From Roseiarcus sp963813555 (GTDB taxonomy: Bacteria; Pseudomonadota; Alphaproteobacteria; Rhizobiales; Beijerinckiaceae), in contig CAWEZX010000006.1 in NCBI GenBank assembly GCA_963813555.1, positions 763,786-827,785 of the forward strand: a DNA stretch of 64,000 nt, written 5' to 3'. This document shows positions 56,348-64,000 of this stretch, in pieces. The notes under the pieces were generated by a model. The model saw only the letters and a list, made by a program, of their open reading frames with translations, searched no databases and had not been told where the DNA came from. Position numbers and translations under genes: made by a program. Numbering within the stretch: position 1 is the first letter of the stretch; every line of letters begins with the position of its first letter.

Positions 56348-57988
56348 CTAGCAGCCTGTCGGACTGCGCTCATTTTGGCTGACGATCGCGTGGATTGTCG
56401 CGGTTTGGATGTGGGTGGTAGTCCGATCGAGCTTTTCGGTGGCTTCGACTGAGCCTTGGGGAGCCTTGACAAGCCTCGGCCTAGGGCTGGTCGGCGCGCC
56501 TCGTAGGCGTTCGGCCCCTCTCAGGCGGGGCTGAGCGAGAACATTCGCTTCAAATTCCAAGCCATGGTCACGAGAGTCCACTCGCCGCGCACTTTTTCGA
56601 GCCCACGCAGGGAAAATTGACGGAATCCGAGCACGGATTTGATGATGCCGAACACGGGTTCCGGCGTCTGTTTGCGCAAGGCGTAGAGCGCGCGGCCTTC
56701 CGGCGTCTTCAGTTTATGGGCCATCGCCTGGACCGGCGTCGGTTGTTCCGGGGCTGCCGGCGTCGGCGCGAAGCGCACGCTCAGCGGCGGATGATGCGGC
56801 TGGCGGCCCATCGCAATCACCGGCTCGACGCCCGCCCTTGCACAGGCGTCCACATTGCCCGCGCTGAAATAGCCGGCGTCCGCCAGCAGATGTTCGACCT
56901 TCCCCAAATTCTCGGGCAACGCGCCGATCTTCTCCAGTATGGGCTCGACTTGGCCCTTGTCGTTGGGCGTCTGGACCACGTCGATCGCCACCACCAGCAG
57001 GCTGCCCGTCGCCACCGCCGCCTGCGCGTTGTAGCTTTGTTCGAAACCGCCGCCGGCCGCCGGCATGATGCGGGAGTCCTCGTCGGTCAGATTGACCTGA
57101 TCGCTCGGTCGCGGTCCTTCGGCCGCAGGTTGCGGCGGCTTGCCGCCCGGCTTCTTTCCCGTCGCCGCGGCCTTGGCCTCGCGCGCCGCCATTTTGGCCT
57201 CGTGCTCCGCCATCTCGCGCGCATGACGCTCCTTGGCCCGAGCCTCGATCTTCGCCCGCGCTTCGGCGATCTTACGAAGACGCTCCTCGCGCCGCGCCAG
57301 TTCGTCCGGTATCGACATGCCGTCGGGAACGTCGGCCGCGTCAGCCGCTTCGGCTTTGGTCATCAGATCGGCGACCTCGGCCTTCAATTGCGCCTCGATC
57401 TTGCCTGCGTGTTCATGGGAAAGCGCGCTGTGCCGGCTTGCGTTGGCATGGATCTTCGTCCCGTCCAGGCCGATCGTCCCCATCTCCAGCACCCCCATCT
57501 CGCGGGCGAGTTGAAGAACGTCCACGAACAGCTTCTCGATCTCTTTCAAGAAGCGCCGCCGAAACGTCGCGATCGTGTCGTGGTCGGGATGATCGTTCGC
57601 GGCGATGAAACGAAACGCCACCAAGTCGTAGGTCGCCCGCTCCAGCTTGCGGCTGGAGAACACCCCCGTCGCATAGCCGTAAACCAGAAGCCCCAACACC
57701 ATCCTGGGATGATACGAAGCCGAACCCGAGCCCCGATAGTCCCGGCTCATCCTGCCGAGATCCAGCCCGTCGACCACTTCGACAATGAACCGAGCCAGAT
57801 GTTTCTCCGGCAGCCACTCGTCAACCGAAGGCGGAAGCAGATATCCCGTCTCTCGGTCGATCGTACGAAAATTGTCCATCTGACCCGGTTCGTGGCGCAA
57901 GGAGAATCAACGCCGTCATTGTACCTCGCCAAACACCGCAGGTCCTTCCAGAACCCACGTCGTTCATTTAAGTCCGACAGGCTGCTAG
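56348..57988. mobile_element. IS1182-family element, intact
   Basis: The ends are inverted repeats CAGCCTGTCGGACT, with CTAG copies at 56348-56351 and 57985-57988 as target duplication. The transposase gene is complete. The insertion cuts the unrecognised gene 22 codons before its stop. Confidence 0.9.
56521..57879 (-). CDS. IS1182-family transposase
   Basis: The product of about 452 residues has the family's N-terminal part (LLPPSVDEWLPEKHLARFIVEVVDGLDL, YHPRMVLGLLVYGYATGVFSSRKLE), the first Asp in GTIGLDGTKIHANAS, a charged coiled coil (residues 180-250, EARAKERHAREMAEHEAK), YNAQAAV, LLADAGYFS with the second Asp, and the final FGIIKSVLGFRQFSLRGLEKV with the Glu region. No frame break is seen. 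Confidence 0.93.
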   Translation of the reverse strand: MDNFRTIDRETGYLLPPSVDEWLPEKHLARFIVEVVDGLDLGRMSRDYRGSGSASYHPRMVLGLLVYGYATGVFSSRKLERATYDLVAFRFIAANDHPDHDTIATFRRRFLKEIEKLFVDVLQLAREMGVLEMGTIGLDGTKIHANASRHSALSHEHAGKIEAQLKAEVADLMTKAEAADAADVPDGMSIPDELARREERLRKIAEARAKIEARAKERHAREMAEHEAKMAAREAKAAATGKKPGGKPPQPAAEGPRPSDQVNLTDEDSRIMPAAGGGFEQSYNAQAAVATGSLLVVAIDVVQTPNDKGQVEPILEKIGALPENLGKVEHLLADAGYFSAGNVDACARAGVEPVIAMGRQPHHPPLSVRFAPTPAAPEQPTPVQAMAHKLKTPEGRALYALRKQTPEPVFGIIKSVLGFRQFSLRGLEKVRGEWTLVTMAWNLKRMFSLSPA

Positions 57989-59072
57989 CGAACGCGCCCA
58001 TCAGGCTCTCGTCCGCCTTGAATGCCTGCAGCCAGTTCACCCGGTCCTTGGTCTTGTCCGCGACCAGCGCTCCCGCCAACTGTCCCTGCTCATAGTAGCA
58101 CAACAGCAGATGATTTTCCGGGCGCTCCTCCCACAGGCTACACACCCTCTTCAGGTCATCGGCCCCCTTCTGCCGCAATCCACTCCTCGTCGGATACGGG
58201 CCGTTCGGAATCAATGTTGAATACAAGCCGACGCTGTAGTCCATGAGTTTGTTCATCGTCAGTGGGATCGCCACCTCCAGCAGTGAATGGTGACCGCCGC
58301 CCGCAATACTGCCGATCGGCAGGAGATATAGGATCGGATCCTTGATCGCCTTGCCGAACTTCTCGAGGAAATAGACGTTATCGGTCGTGGTCCCGGAGAT
58401 CGTGGCCCCCTTCATCAATCCGAAGACGCGGTCCATCTTGCCGGTCACGTCGTTCGCCATAATCGCCCACTTCTTGATCCCCGAGAACATCATTGACTTC
58501 ATCAGAAAACCGGACTCCGTCGTCTCAAGGTCGTAGAGCCCCTGATCATGGATGGTCAGGGTGCTGTATTCGAGGCGGCGCCTGAGGCTAGACGCTTGAA
58601 GATTTGGCTGATCGAGGGTTTGGTCGCCCGATGTCTGCCCCTTCTGCGCACCGGGCGCCTTGGGCTTGCTCCAGTACCCTTTGTCGCCGCCCAGTTGGGG
58701 CGCCGTGCGCTTTGCGTCCTGATTCGGACTGAAGAACTTCTTCTCTTCGATGATCTCGCCGTAAACCCGAATCCAGTCACCGCAATCAGACGTCTTCCAG
58801 AATTGCGCATGCCCGAGCAGCGTTGCTCCATTCCAACGCGGCATCCCTTTCATGCAGCCGTAGAACGACCACTTTCCGGGATAGAGGTCGGCGAATTTCG
58901 AGTTGTCTTGCGCCATCGCGTGGACCTTCACGATCGACGCCTCGCACATCTGGCGCAAATCAGGGATCATCTCAACGTCGAAGATCTCCTGCACATCCAG
59001 AGACAGCCCGACCTCCACGGACTGCTTCTCGACGATCAGCTGCTTTGCTTCCTTTGCGTCAACATGTCGCAT

Positions 59073-59463
59073 GTCCAGTCCCTCCGAGTTCAGGAAAAGT
59101 CCGATCCCAGTTCGCTCTCACTCTTGAGATATGAAACCATGGCGCCGCCCCGGGAACCAACATCCCTATGCCGCTCATCGAAGCGGCGCCCGGCGGAAAC
59201 TTGCGCGTTCGGCTGCGGCGGGAGTGCCGAAGGCCCGGAGTTCAGTAATTAGCATCCGCGCTTATGTTACTCAAACGGCTGGTTCAGTTGGCGCGGTCCT
59301 GCGTCGCATCTGGTTTTCGCCACCGCCGCCGTCTACGGTCTGGTGCCTCGACCCTCGAGGACTTCTGGGAGAGGCATTCACTCTTCGAGGGACAACAAGG
59401 GCGGCAGGTCCAAGGAAAGGCCGGCGCCCTTGATTTTTCGCGCCCCAACCCAGAGGGGGAGCG
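59073..59463. other. Intergenic region upstream of two divergent genes
   Basis: It must hold promoters for the unrecognised gene (minus) and the EamA gene (plus). No clear promoter was identified. The only structure seen is the repeated hairpin at 59395-59438. Confidence 0.4.
59395..59438 (+). repeat. Second copy of the nlpD-terminator-like hairpin
   Basis: CAAGGGCG and CGCCCTTG make the outer stem, with the same TCCAAGGAAAGG loop and TTGATTTTT tail as at 56087-56129. It lies 25 bases before the EamA gene and not after a plus-strand gene, so it may act as a leader structure or is simply a copied terminator. Confidence 0.65.
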
Positions 59464-60363
59464 ATGCAAGCCAAAGCCCTTGACCCTTTCGCCGCCGCGC
59501 TTGTCTTCGTGCTTTGCGTCGTGTGGGGCTTCAATCAGGTCGTCGCCAAGCTTGCGCTGCCTGAAGTCGGGCCGATCGCGCAAACGGGCATCCGCTCGGC
59601 GATCGGCGCCATATGCGTCGTCGCCTACGCGCTCACGACCAATCGCCGCATCTTCACCATCGACGGGACGGAGGCCGCGGGAGCGCTGGCCGGCGCTTTG
59701 TTCACCGCCGAATTCATTGCGCTTTACGAATCGCTGCGCTTCACCACCGCGGCCCGGGCGACGGTCTTCATCTACGCAGCGCCCTTCTTTGTCGCGCTCG
59801 GCGCGGCGTTCCTGCTCAAGGACGAGCGGCTGAGGCCGATCCAGTGGGCGGGGCTCATGTTCGCCTTCGTCGGCGTCGCCTGCGGCTTCATAGGCCGCAC
59901 GCAAGGCGGCGGCTTGGCGGGCGACGCGCTGGCGCTCCTCGCCGCGGCGCTGTGGGGCGCGACGACCATCGTCATCAAGGCGACACCGCTCCGGCGCATC
60001 GATCCTGTGAAGGTCCTGCTCTACCAGATTGGGTTTGCTGCGCTGGCCGCGCCGCTTGCGGCTTACGCCCTCGGCGAGCCACGGCCCACGCATGTCTCGG
60101 CGTTGTCAGTCGCCGCGCTCCTCTGGCAGGGCGTCGTCGTAGTGGGCGTCAGCTACGCTTTATGGTTTTGGACGCTGACGCGCTACGCCGCAGCCGAGCT
60201 TTCGGCCTTCACTTTCGTAACCCCGATCGTCGGGGTGGTCGCGGGCTGGCTGGTGTTCGGCGAGACGATCACCGCCGGCTTCGCTCTGGCGATTGCGCTC
60301 GTGCTGGCGGGGCTCGCTCTCGTCAACTGGCCGCGTGGCCGGCGCAGCGTGCGACGCTCATAA
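59464..60363 (+). CDS. EamA/DMT-family transporter
   Basis: The 299-residue membrane protein has ten helices in two EamA repeats (first repeat VVWGFNQVVAKLALPEVGP and AARATVFIYAAPFFVALGAAFLL; second LLAAALWGATTIVIKATPL and TFVTPIVGVVAGWLVFGE). Such carriers export amino acids or other metabolites; the substrate is unknown. GAGGGGGAGCG provides a good ribosome site. Confidence 0.9.
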   Translation: MQAKALDPFAAALVFVLCVVWGFNQVVAKLALPEVGPIAQTGIRSAIGAICVVAYALTTNRRIFTIDGTEAAGALAGALFTAEFIALYESLRFTTAARATVFIYAAPFFVALGAAFLLKDERLRPIQWAGLMFAFVGVACGFIGRTQGGGLAGDALALLAAALWGATTIVIKATPLRRIDPVKVLLYQIGFAALAAPLAAYALGEPRPTHVSALSVAALLWQGVVVVGVSYALWFWTLTRYAAAELSAFTFVTPIVGVVAGWLVFGETITAGFALAIALVLAGLALVNWPRGRRSVRRS

Positions 60364-60390
60364 TGTCAGCGCCTTCCGGGAGACGCTTTG

Positions 60391-60903
60391 GTGTTTGAGT
60401 TCGACATGGGCGCGCTGCAGGCGGCGCTCGATGGCGAGAGGCGAGCCCGCGGACTGACATGGGATCAGCTTGCCGCCGAGATCAACGAGCCGTTCAAGAG
60501 CATGCCTTCCACACCCATCAGCGTGGGCACGATCAGGACCATGACGACAAAGCGGTCGGTAACCAGCGCGGTCGTGCTTCAGGTCCTGCGTTGGCTTCGC
60601 CGCACACCCGAAAGCTTCCTCGTAGGACGCGATCCAGCGCCCGCGCTCGGCGAAGAGCTGCCCGACGCGGGACCGACGCAGATTCTGCGGTTCGATACGG
60701 CGGCCATGCATGCCGCTCTCGAAGCGAGGCGCCAAGAGCAAGCGATGACGTGGAATGAGGCCGCCAGAGAGATCCCGGGCTTCACGCCTGGCATGCTGAC
60801 AAATCTCGCGAAGGGACCGCTGATCGGATTTCCGCGCGTGATGGCGCTCACCCAATGGCTTGCCCGCCCCGCTTCGGACTTCGTACGCGCCCGCTCGAAA
60901 TGA
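60391..60903 (+). CDS. Protein with two tandem XRE-like HTH repeats
   Basis: The 170-residue protein is an internal duplication. Repeat 1 (FEFDMGALQAALDGERRARGLTWDQLA) and repeat 2 (LRFDTAAMHAALEARRQEQAMTWNEAA) start alike and each continues with a five-helix HTH pattern and a LRWLRRTPESFL or LTQWLARPASDFV end. It would bind DNA as a pseudo-dimer or bind a partner. The start codon is GTG (60391) or TTG (60388), both after GGGAG. It is convergent with the DUF815 gene. Confidence 0.75.
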   Translation: MFEFDMGALQAALDGERRARGLTWDQLAAEINEPFKSMPSTPISVGTIRTMTTKRSVTSAVVLQVLRWLRRTPESFLVGRDPAPALGEELPDAGPTQILRFDTAAMHAALEARRQEQAMTWNEAAREIPGFTPGMLTNLAKGPLIGFPRVMALTQWLARPASDFVRARSK

Positions 60904-60922
60904 GCGTCGCTCGCCAGCCGAA

Positions 60923-61840
60923 TCAGGCGCTGGCGGCGTCGAGCGGTTTGCCGAGCCGGCCGGCCAAATCCTGAATGAACTGCCAGGCCGTGCGCCCGGA
61001 GCGCGAGCCCCGCGTCGTCGCCCATTCGAGCGCCTCGGCTTCAAACTGAGCGGCCAGCGGGTCGAGGCGGAAGTGCTTGGCGTAGCCATGGACCATGGCC
61101 AGGTAATCGTCCTGGCTGCAATGGTGGAAGCCGAGCCAGAGGCCGAACCGGTCGGAGAGCGACACTTTCTCCTCGACCGCTTCGCCCGGATTGATGGCGG
61201 TCGAGCGCTCGTTGTCCATCATGTCGCGCTGCAGAAGGTGGCGCCGGTTCGAGGTCGCATAGAAAAGCACGTTCGCCGGGCGGCCTTCCACGCCACCCTC
61301 GAGCGCCGCTTTCAGCGACTTATAGGAGGTGTCACCGGCGTCGAACGAAAGGTCGTCGCAGAAGACGATGAACCGATAGGGCGCCTCGCGCAGGAGGCCC
61401 ATCAGCGCCGGCAGGCCTTCGATGTCCTCGCGATGGATCTCGACCAGTTTCAGGCGCCCGGCGACGTCGCTCTCGCGGTTGATGGCGGCATGCGCCGCCT
61501 TGACCAGCGACGACTTGCCCATGCCCCGCGCGCCCCATAAGAGCGCGTTGTTGGCGGGCAGGCCGCGAGCGAAGCGCTGCGTGTTCTCGACCAGAAGGTC
61601 GCGCACCCGGTCGATCCCGCGCAGGAGCGAAAGGTCGACGCGGTTGACGCGCGAAACCGGCGCCAGCGCGCCGCTGTCGGCCCGCCAGATGAAGGCCTCG
61701 GCCGCCTCGAAATCGGGCTTCGCCGGGGCAGGGGGCGCGGCGCGCTCAAGCGCGTCGGCGATGCGGCGGAGGAGGTCGGCTTGGCTTTCGAGCGGCGGCA
61801 AGGGGTAGTCCAATTCGATTGAGAGGCCGCGCTTTGCCAC
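60923..61840 (-). CDS. DUF815 AAA+ family ATPase
   Basis: The 305-residue protein has Walker A in LLWGARGMGKSSLVKA, Walker B in FIVFCDDLSFD, sensor-like FYATSNRRHLL, and the DUF815 text HREDIEGLPALMGLL and LSDRFGLWLGFHHCSQDDYL. The function is unknown. In many alphaproteobacteria it is found close to nlpD, and here it is 5 kb away with the IS1182 block between, so the original neighbourhood is probably kept. Confidence 0.9.
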   Translation of the reverse strand: MAKRGLSIELDYPLPPLESQADLLRRIADALERAAPPAPAKPDFEAAEAFIWRADSGALAPVSRVNRVDLSLLRGIDRVRDLLVENTQRFARGLPANNALLWGARGMGKSSLVKAAHAAINRESDVAGRLKLVEIHREDIEGLPALMGLLREAPYRFIVFCDDLSFDAGDTSYKSLKAALEGGVEGRPANVLFYATSNRRHLLQRDMMDNERSTAINPGEAVEEKVSLSDRFGLWLGFHHCSQDDYLAMVHGYAKHFRLDPLAAQFEAEALEWATTRGSRSGRTAWQFIQDLAGRLGKPLDAASA

Positions 61841-62019
61841 AGTTCAGGGGCAAGCTCCAGAGCGAGCGCGCTTGCCGCTGAACGGCGTTCTGGCGCCGTC
61901 GGCCAGCCTGCCTAGACTACATGTTCGCCTGAGATAGGGCGACCCGTGTCATAGTATGCAGGCTTGTCGAGGGTTGCGCCGGGGTTCCGGCGCAGAGCCT
62001 CATGCGAAGGAGACGGGCC

Positions 62020-63080
62020 TTGGACCGAACTATCACATATGTTGGGCTTGACGTTCATAAGGACGCGATTGCGGTCGCGCTTGCCGAGACGGGCGGGCGC
62101 CAGGAGGTGCGCGAGTACGGCAAGATCGCGAACCGCCGACGGCCTTGAACGCTCTGGCGGCGAAGCTGTCGCGCGCCGGGAGCGAGCTTCGGTTCTGTTA
62201 TGAGGCCGGACCTTGCGGCTATGGGATTCAACGGCGGTTGACCCTCGCCGGACATGGCTGCGTCGTCGTGGCTCCGTCGTTGATCCCGCGCAAGCCGGGA
62301 GATCGGATCAAGACGGATCGGCGCGATGCGATCAATCTGGCCAAGCTGCATCGGGCGGGTGAACTGACCGCCGTCTGGATTCCCGATCCGGCTCATGAGG
62401 CGATCCGCGATCTCGTGCGTGCGCGTCTGGCGGCCGTTCGCAACCTGCGCCAGGCCCGTCAGCAACTCTCGGGATTCCTGTTGCGCCATGGCCATCACTA
62501 CCATCGGCCAGCGTGGACGTTGATGCATCGTCGATGGTTGGCGGGACTGAGATTCGAGCAGCCGGCGCATCCCATCGTGCTGGAAGATTGCATCGCGGCG
62601 GTCGAGGCGGCGACGGCGCGGCGCGACCGTCTGGAAGCCCATATCGAGGCGGCGCTGGCGGATTGGTCGCTGGCCCCAGTGGTGCGGGCATTGCAAGCGC
62701 TGCGCGGGATGGCGCTGGTCGCGGCGGCGACGTTGGTCGCAGAGCTTGGCGATATTGCCCGCTTCGCCAATCCGCGTCAGCTTATGGCCTATCTCGGCTT
62801 GGCCCCGTCCGAGCACTCCAGCGGCGCCAGGGCGGCATCACGAAAGCCGGGAATGGCGCGGCGCGGCGAATGCTGGTCGAGGCCGCCTGGAGCTATCGGT
62901 TCCCGGCGCGCGTCAGTCGAGAGCAACTGCTGCGACAGGAAGGCTTGGCCAAGCCGATCCGGGACATCGCGTGGAGGGCGCAGGAACGGCTGTGTCGGCG
63001 CTATCGCAAGCTCGCCAGGGCGGGAAATTCGCCCGCCATGGTTACGACCGCAATCGCACGCGAACTGTCGGGCTTCCGAG
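62020..63080 (+). pseudogene. IS110-family transposase, frameshifted
   Basis: The first frame begins YVGLDVHKDAIAVALAETGG (DEDD-type catalytic Asp). After a break near 62140 it goes on LNALAAKLSRAGSELRFCYE, KTDRRDAINLAKLHRAGEL and LRGMALVAAATLVAELGD. A second break near 62825 leads to the end GGITKAGNGAARRMLVEAAW (the conserved Ser/Gly-rich part) and ERLCRRYRKLARAG. IS110 elements have no long inverted repeats, so the ends were not placed. Its 3' side joins IS630 element D. Confidence 0.85.
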
Positions 63081-63990
63081 GTCGGGGTGAAATGGAAAGT
63101 CCAGCGCGGATGGCGCGCTAGCCATTGGCGCACGGCGGGATGCTTGTGGGCCGCGTAGTTGTCGAGGATCGCGTGGATCGTCTTGCCGGCTGGAACCTCG
63201 CGCTCGACAGCGTTGACAAAGCGGATGAACTCCTGATGCCTGTGGCGCTGCATGTTGCGGCCGATCACGGTCCCGTCGAGCACGTTCATCGCCGCGAACG
63301 GGGTCGTCGTCCCATGCCGCTTGTAATCGTGGGTCATAGTTCCGGCGCGGCCCTTCTTCATTGGCAGGCCGGGCTGGGTGCGATCAAGCGCCTGGATCGG
63401 GCTCTTCTCGTCGACGCTGAGCACGACGGCGTGCGCCGGCGGGTCGACATAGAGCCCGACCGCCGCGCGCAGCCTGTCGACGAACTCGGGGTCCTTCGAC
63501 AGCTTGAATTTGCCGGACCCGATGGGGTTGGAGCCCATGCGCGCGCCAGATGCGCTGGACCGAGGCGACGCTGACGCCAGCCGCCTCGGCCATGGCCGCG
63601 CCGGTCCAATGCGTGACCTCGCCTGGCGGCTCTTCCATCGTCAGGACGACGACGCGCTCGGCGATCGAGGGGGCGAGCTTGGCGATCCGAGAGGGTCGCG
63701 TTTTGTCGCGCAGGAGGCCTTCGAACCCCTCGGACGCGAAACGCTCCCGCCATCGCCAGACGCAGGTCTTGGATTTGCCGGTCTAGGTCTTGGATTTGCC
63801 GGTCTCGCGCATGATCGCGTTCGTGCCGACGCTCTCGGCGCTCAGGAGCACGATCTGCGCGCGCCACACGTGCTTCTGCGGCGCGTTGCGGTCTTTGACC
63901 AGGGCTCGAAGCCGATCCAAGTCCACCGGCGTGACGCAAAAGGAAATGCCGGTTCGCATGCCGCAGACTCGCACGCCGCAAGTCACGGGG
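63078..63990 (-). pseudogene. IS630-family transposase (element D), truncated and broken
   Basis: The order on the minus strand is an HTH part (DRLRALVKDRNAPQKHVWRA, NAIMRETGKSKT), a stop caused by a 21-base tandem duplication, RIAKLAPSIAERVV, THWTGAAMAEAAGVSVASVQ, a frame change near 63520, FVDRLRAAVGLYVDPPAHA, VDEKSPIQALDRTQPG (first Asp), HAILDNYAAHKHP (second Asp) and WTFHFTPTS, where it is cut by the IS110 junction before the catalytic Glu. It cannot be active. Confidence 0.85.
63764..63805. repeat. 21-bp perfect tandem duplication inside element D
   Basis: The unit (AGGTCTTGGATTTGCCGGTC plus T) occurs twice without a gap. Being 21 bases long it keeps the frame, but at the joint it makes a TAG on the coding minus strand (ETGKSKT, stop, TGKSKT), which ends the transposase early. 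Confidence 0.9.
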
Positions 63991-64000
63991 GAATCCCAAC

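Larger units (their letters stand above)
56278..59072 (-). pseudogene. Unrecognised protein gene interrupted by IS1182
   Basis: The main part starts at 59072 (GGAGGGAC ribosome site before the ATG, MRHVDAKEAKQLIVEKQ). It encodes 362 residues up to GAFA at 57987, where IS1182 begins. Beyond the element the frame resumes with MAINPTEGQLLNFMRLRRI and stops at 56278. Removing IS and one CTAG gives a continuous 385-residue protein. No signal peptide or membrane helix is seen; there are Trp-rich segments (PGKWSFYGCMKGMPRWNG, GDWIRVYGEIIEEKKFF) and a central GGGHHSLLEVAIP. I do not recognise any domain. As it stands, a fusion running into the IS is made. Confidence 0.8.

Overview
The window reads as chromosomal DNA of a GC-rich alphaproteobacterium of the order Hyphomicrobiales (Rhizobiales), most like Methylocystaceae or Beijerinckiaceae. 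The basis is protein style and synteny: aspS, tRNA-Pro, an NDUFS4-type complex I gene and tRNA-Arg in a row; an Asp-rich, Mg-type HemB; a class I PhaC; surE-pcm-nlpD; the circularly permuted ATP-grasp / alpha-E / transglutaminase operon; and a PQQ alcohol dehydrogenase with the Asp-Tyr-Asp signature of lanthanide enzymes, which fits a methylotroph or alcohol oxidiser. The genus is inference only.

Layout. 0-8 kb: a resolvase remnant, a broken secreted-protein gene, a DEAD-box RNA helicase, a secreted protein, the PQQ dehydrogenase with its cytochrome c, and a broken DUF1330 gene. 8-11.4 kb: an enoyl-CoA hydratase relative and two tandem Tat-exported Hint-domain genes with duplicated upstream palindromes; one copy is frameshifted in a C-rich Pro/Gly repeat. 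11.5-14.1 kb: core block with aspS (carrying an in-frame insertion), two tRNAs and a complex I subunit. 14.1-18.6 kb: accessory DNA behind tRNA-Arg with a ParB-like gene, small ORFs, an IS256 remnant and a tandem array of periplasmic Cache proteins mixed with hemB fragments. 18.6-31.5 kb: hemB, corA, a decayed IS630, HD and histidine phosphatases, cytochrome b561 coupled to a catalase-like peroxidase, a disulfide reductase coupled to DUF4126, phaC and an aminotransferase. 31.5-34.9 kb: an Mrr-type restriction gene cut by an intact IS630, a Uma2 protein and a GNAT remnant. 35-46.8 kb: aat, the ATP-grasp operon, two DUF4239 proteins, two acyl-CoA synthetases (one broken), an ABC ATPase remnant, PPK2 and panE. 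46.9-53.1 kb: an AlgX/AlgJ-like protein, then a pile of IS200, IS701, IS5 and IS630 ending in a GH43 remnant. 53.2-61.8 kb: surE, broken pcm, nlpD, an unrecognised gene interrupted by IS1182, an EamA transporter, a duplicated-HTH protein and a DUF815 ATPase. 61.9-64 kb: decayed IS110 and IS630.

Main themes. (1) IS insertion has been heavy, and two insertions (IS630 into the Mrr gene, IS1182 into the unknown gene) are clean enough that removing the element and one target copy rejoins the host reading frame exactly. (2) Many otherwise good genes carry a single small indel, often in homopolymers, so either the consensus has errors or the region is decaying. (3) The most unusual items are the Hint pair with shared operator-like palindromes and a slippage-prone linker, the AspRS insertion, the Cache/hemB tandem array, the transglutaminase homologue without its cysteine, and an IS630 that carries its own LexA-like HTH gene. 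No CRISPR array, prophage or rRNA operon was seen.
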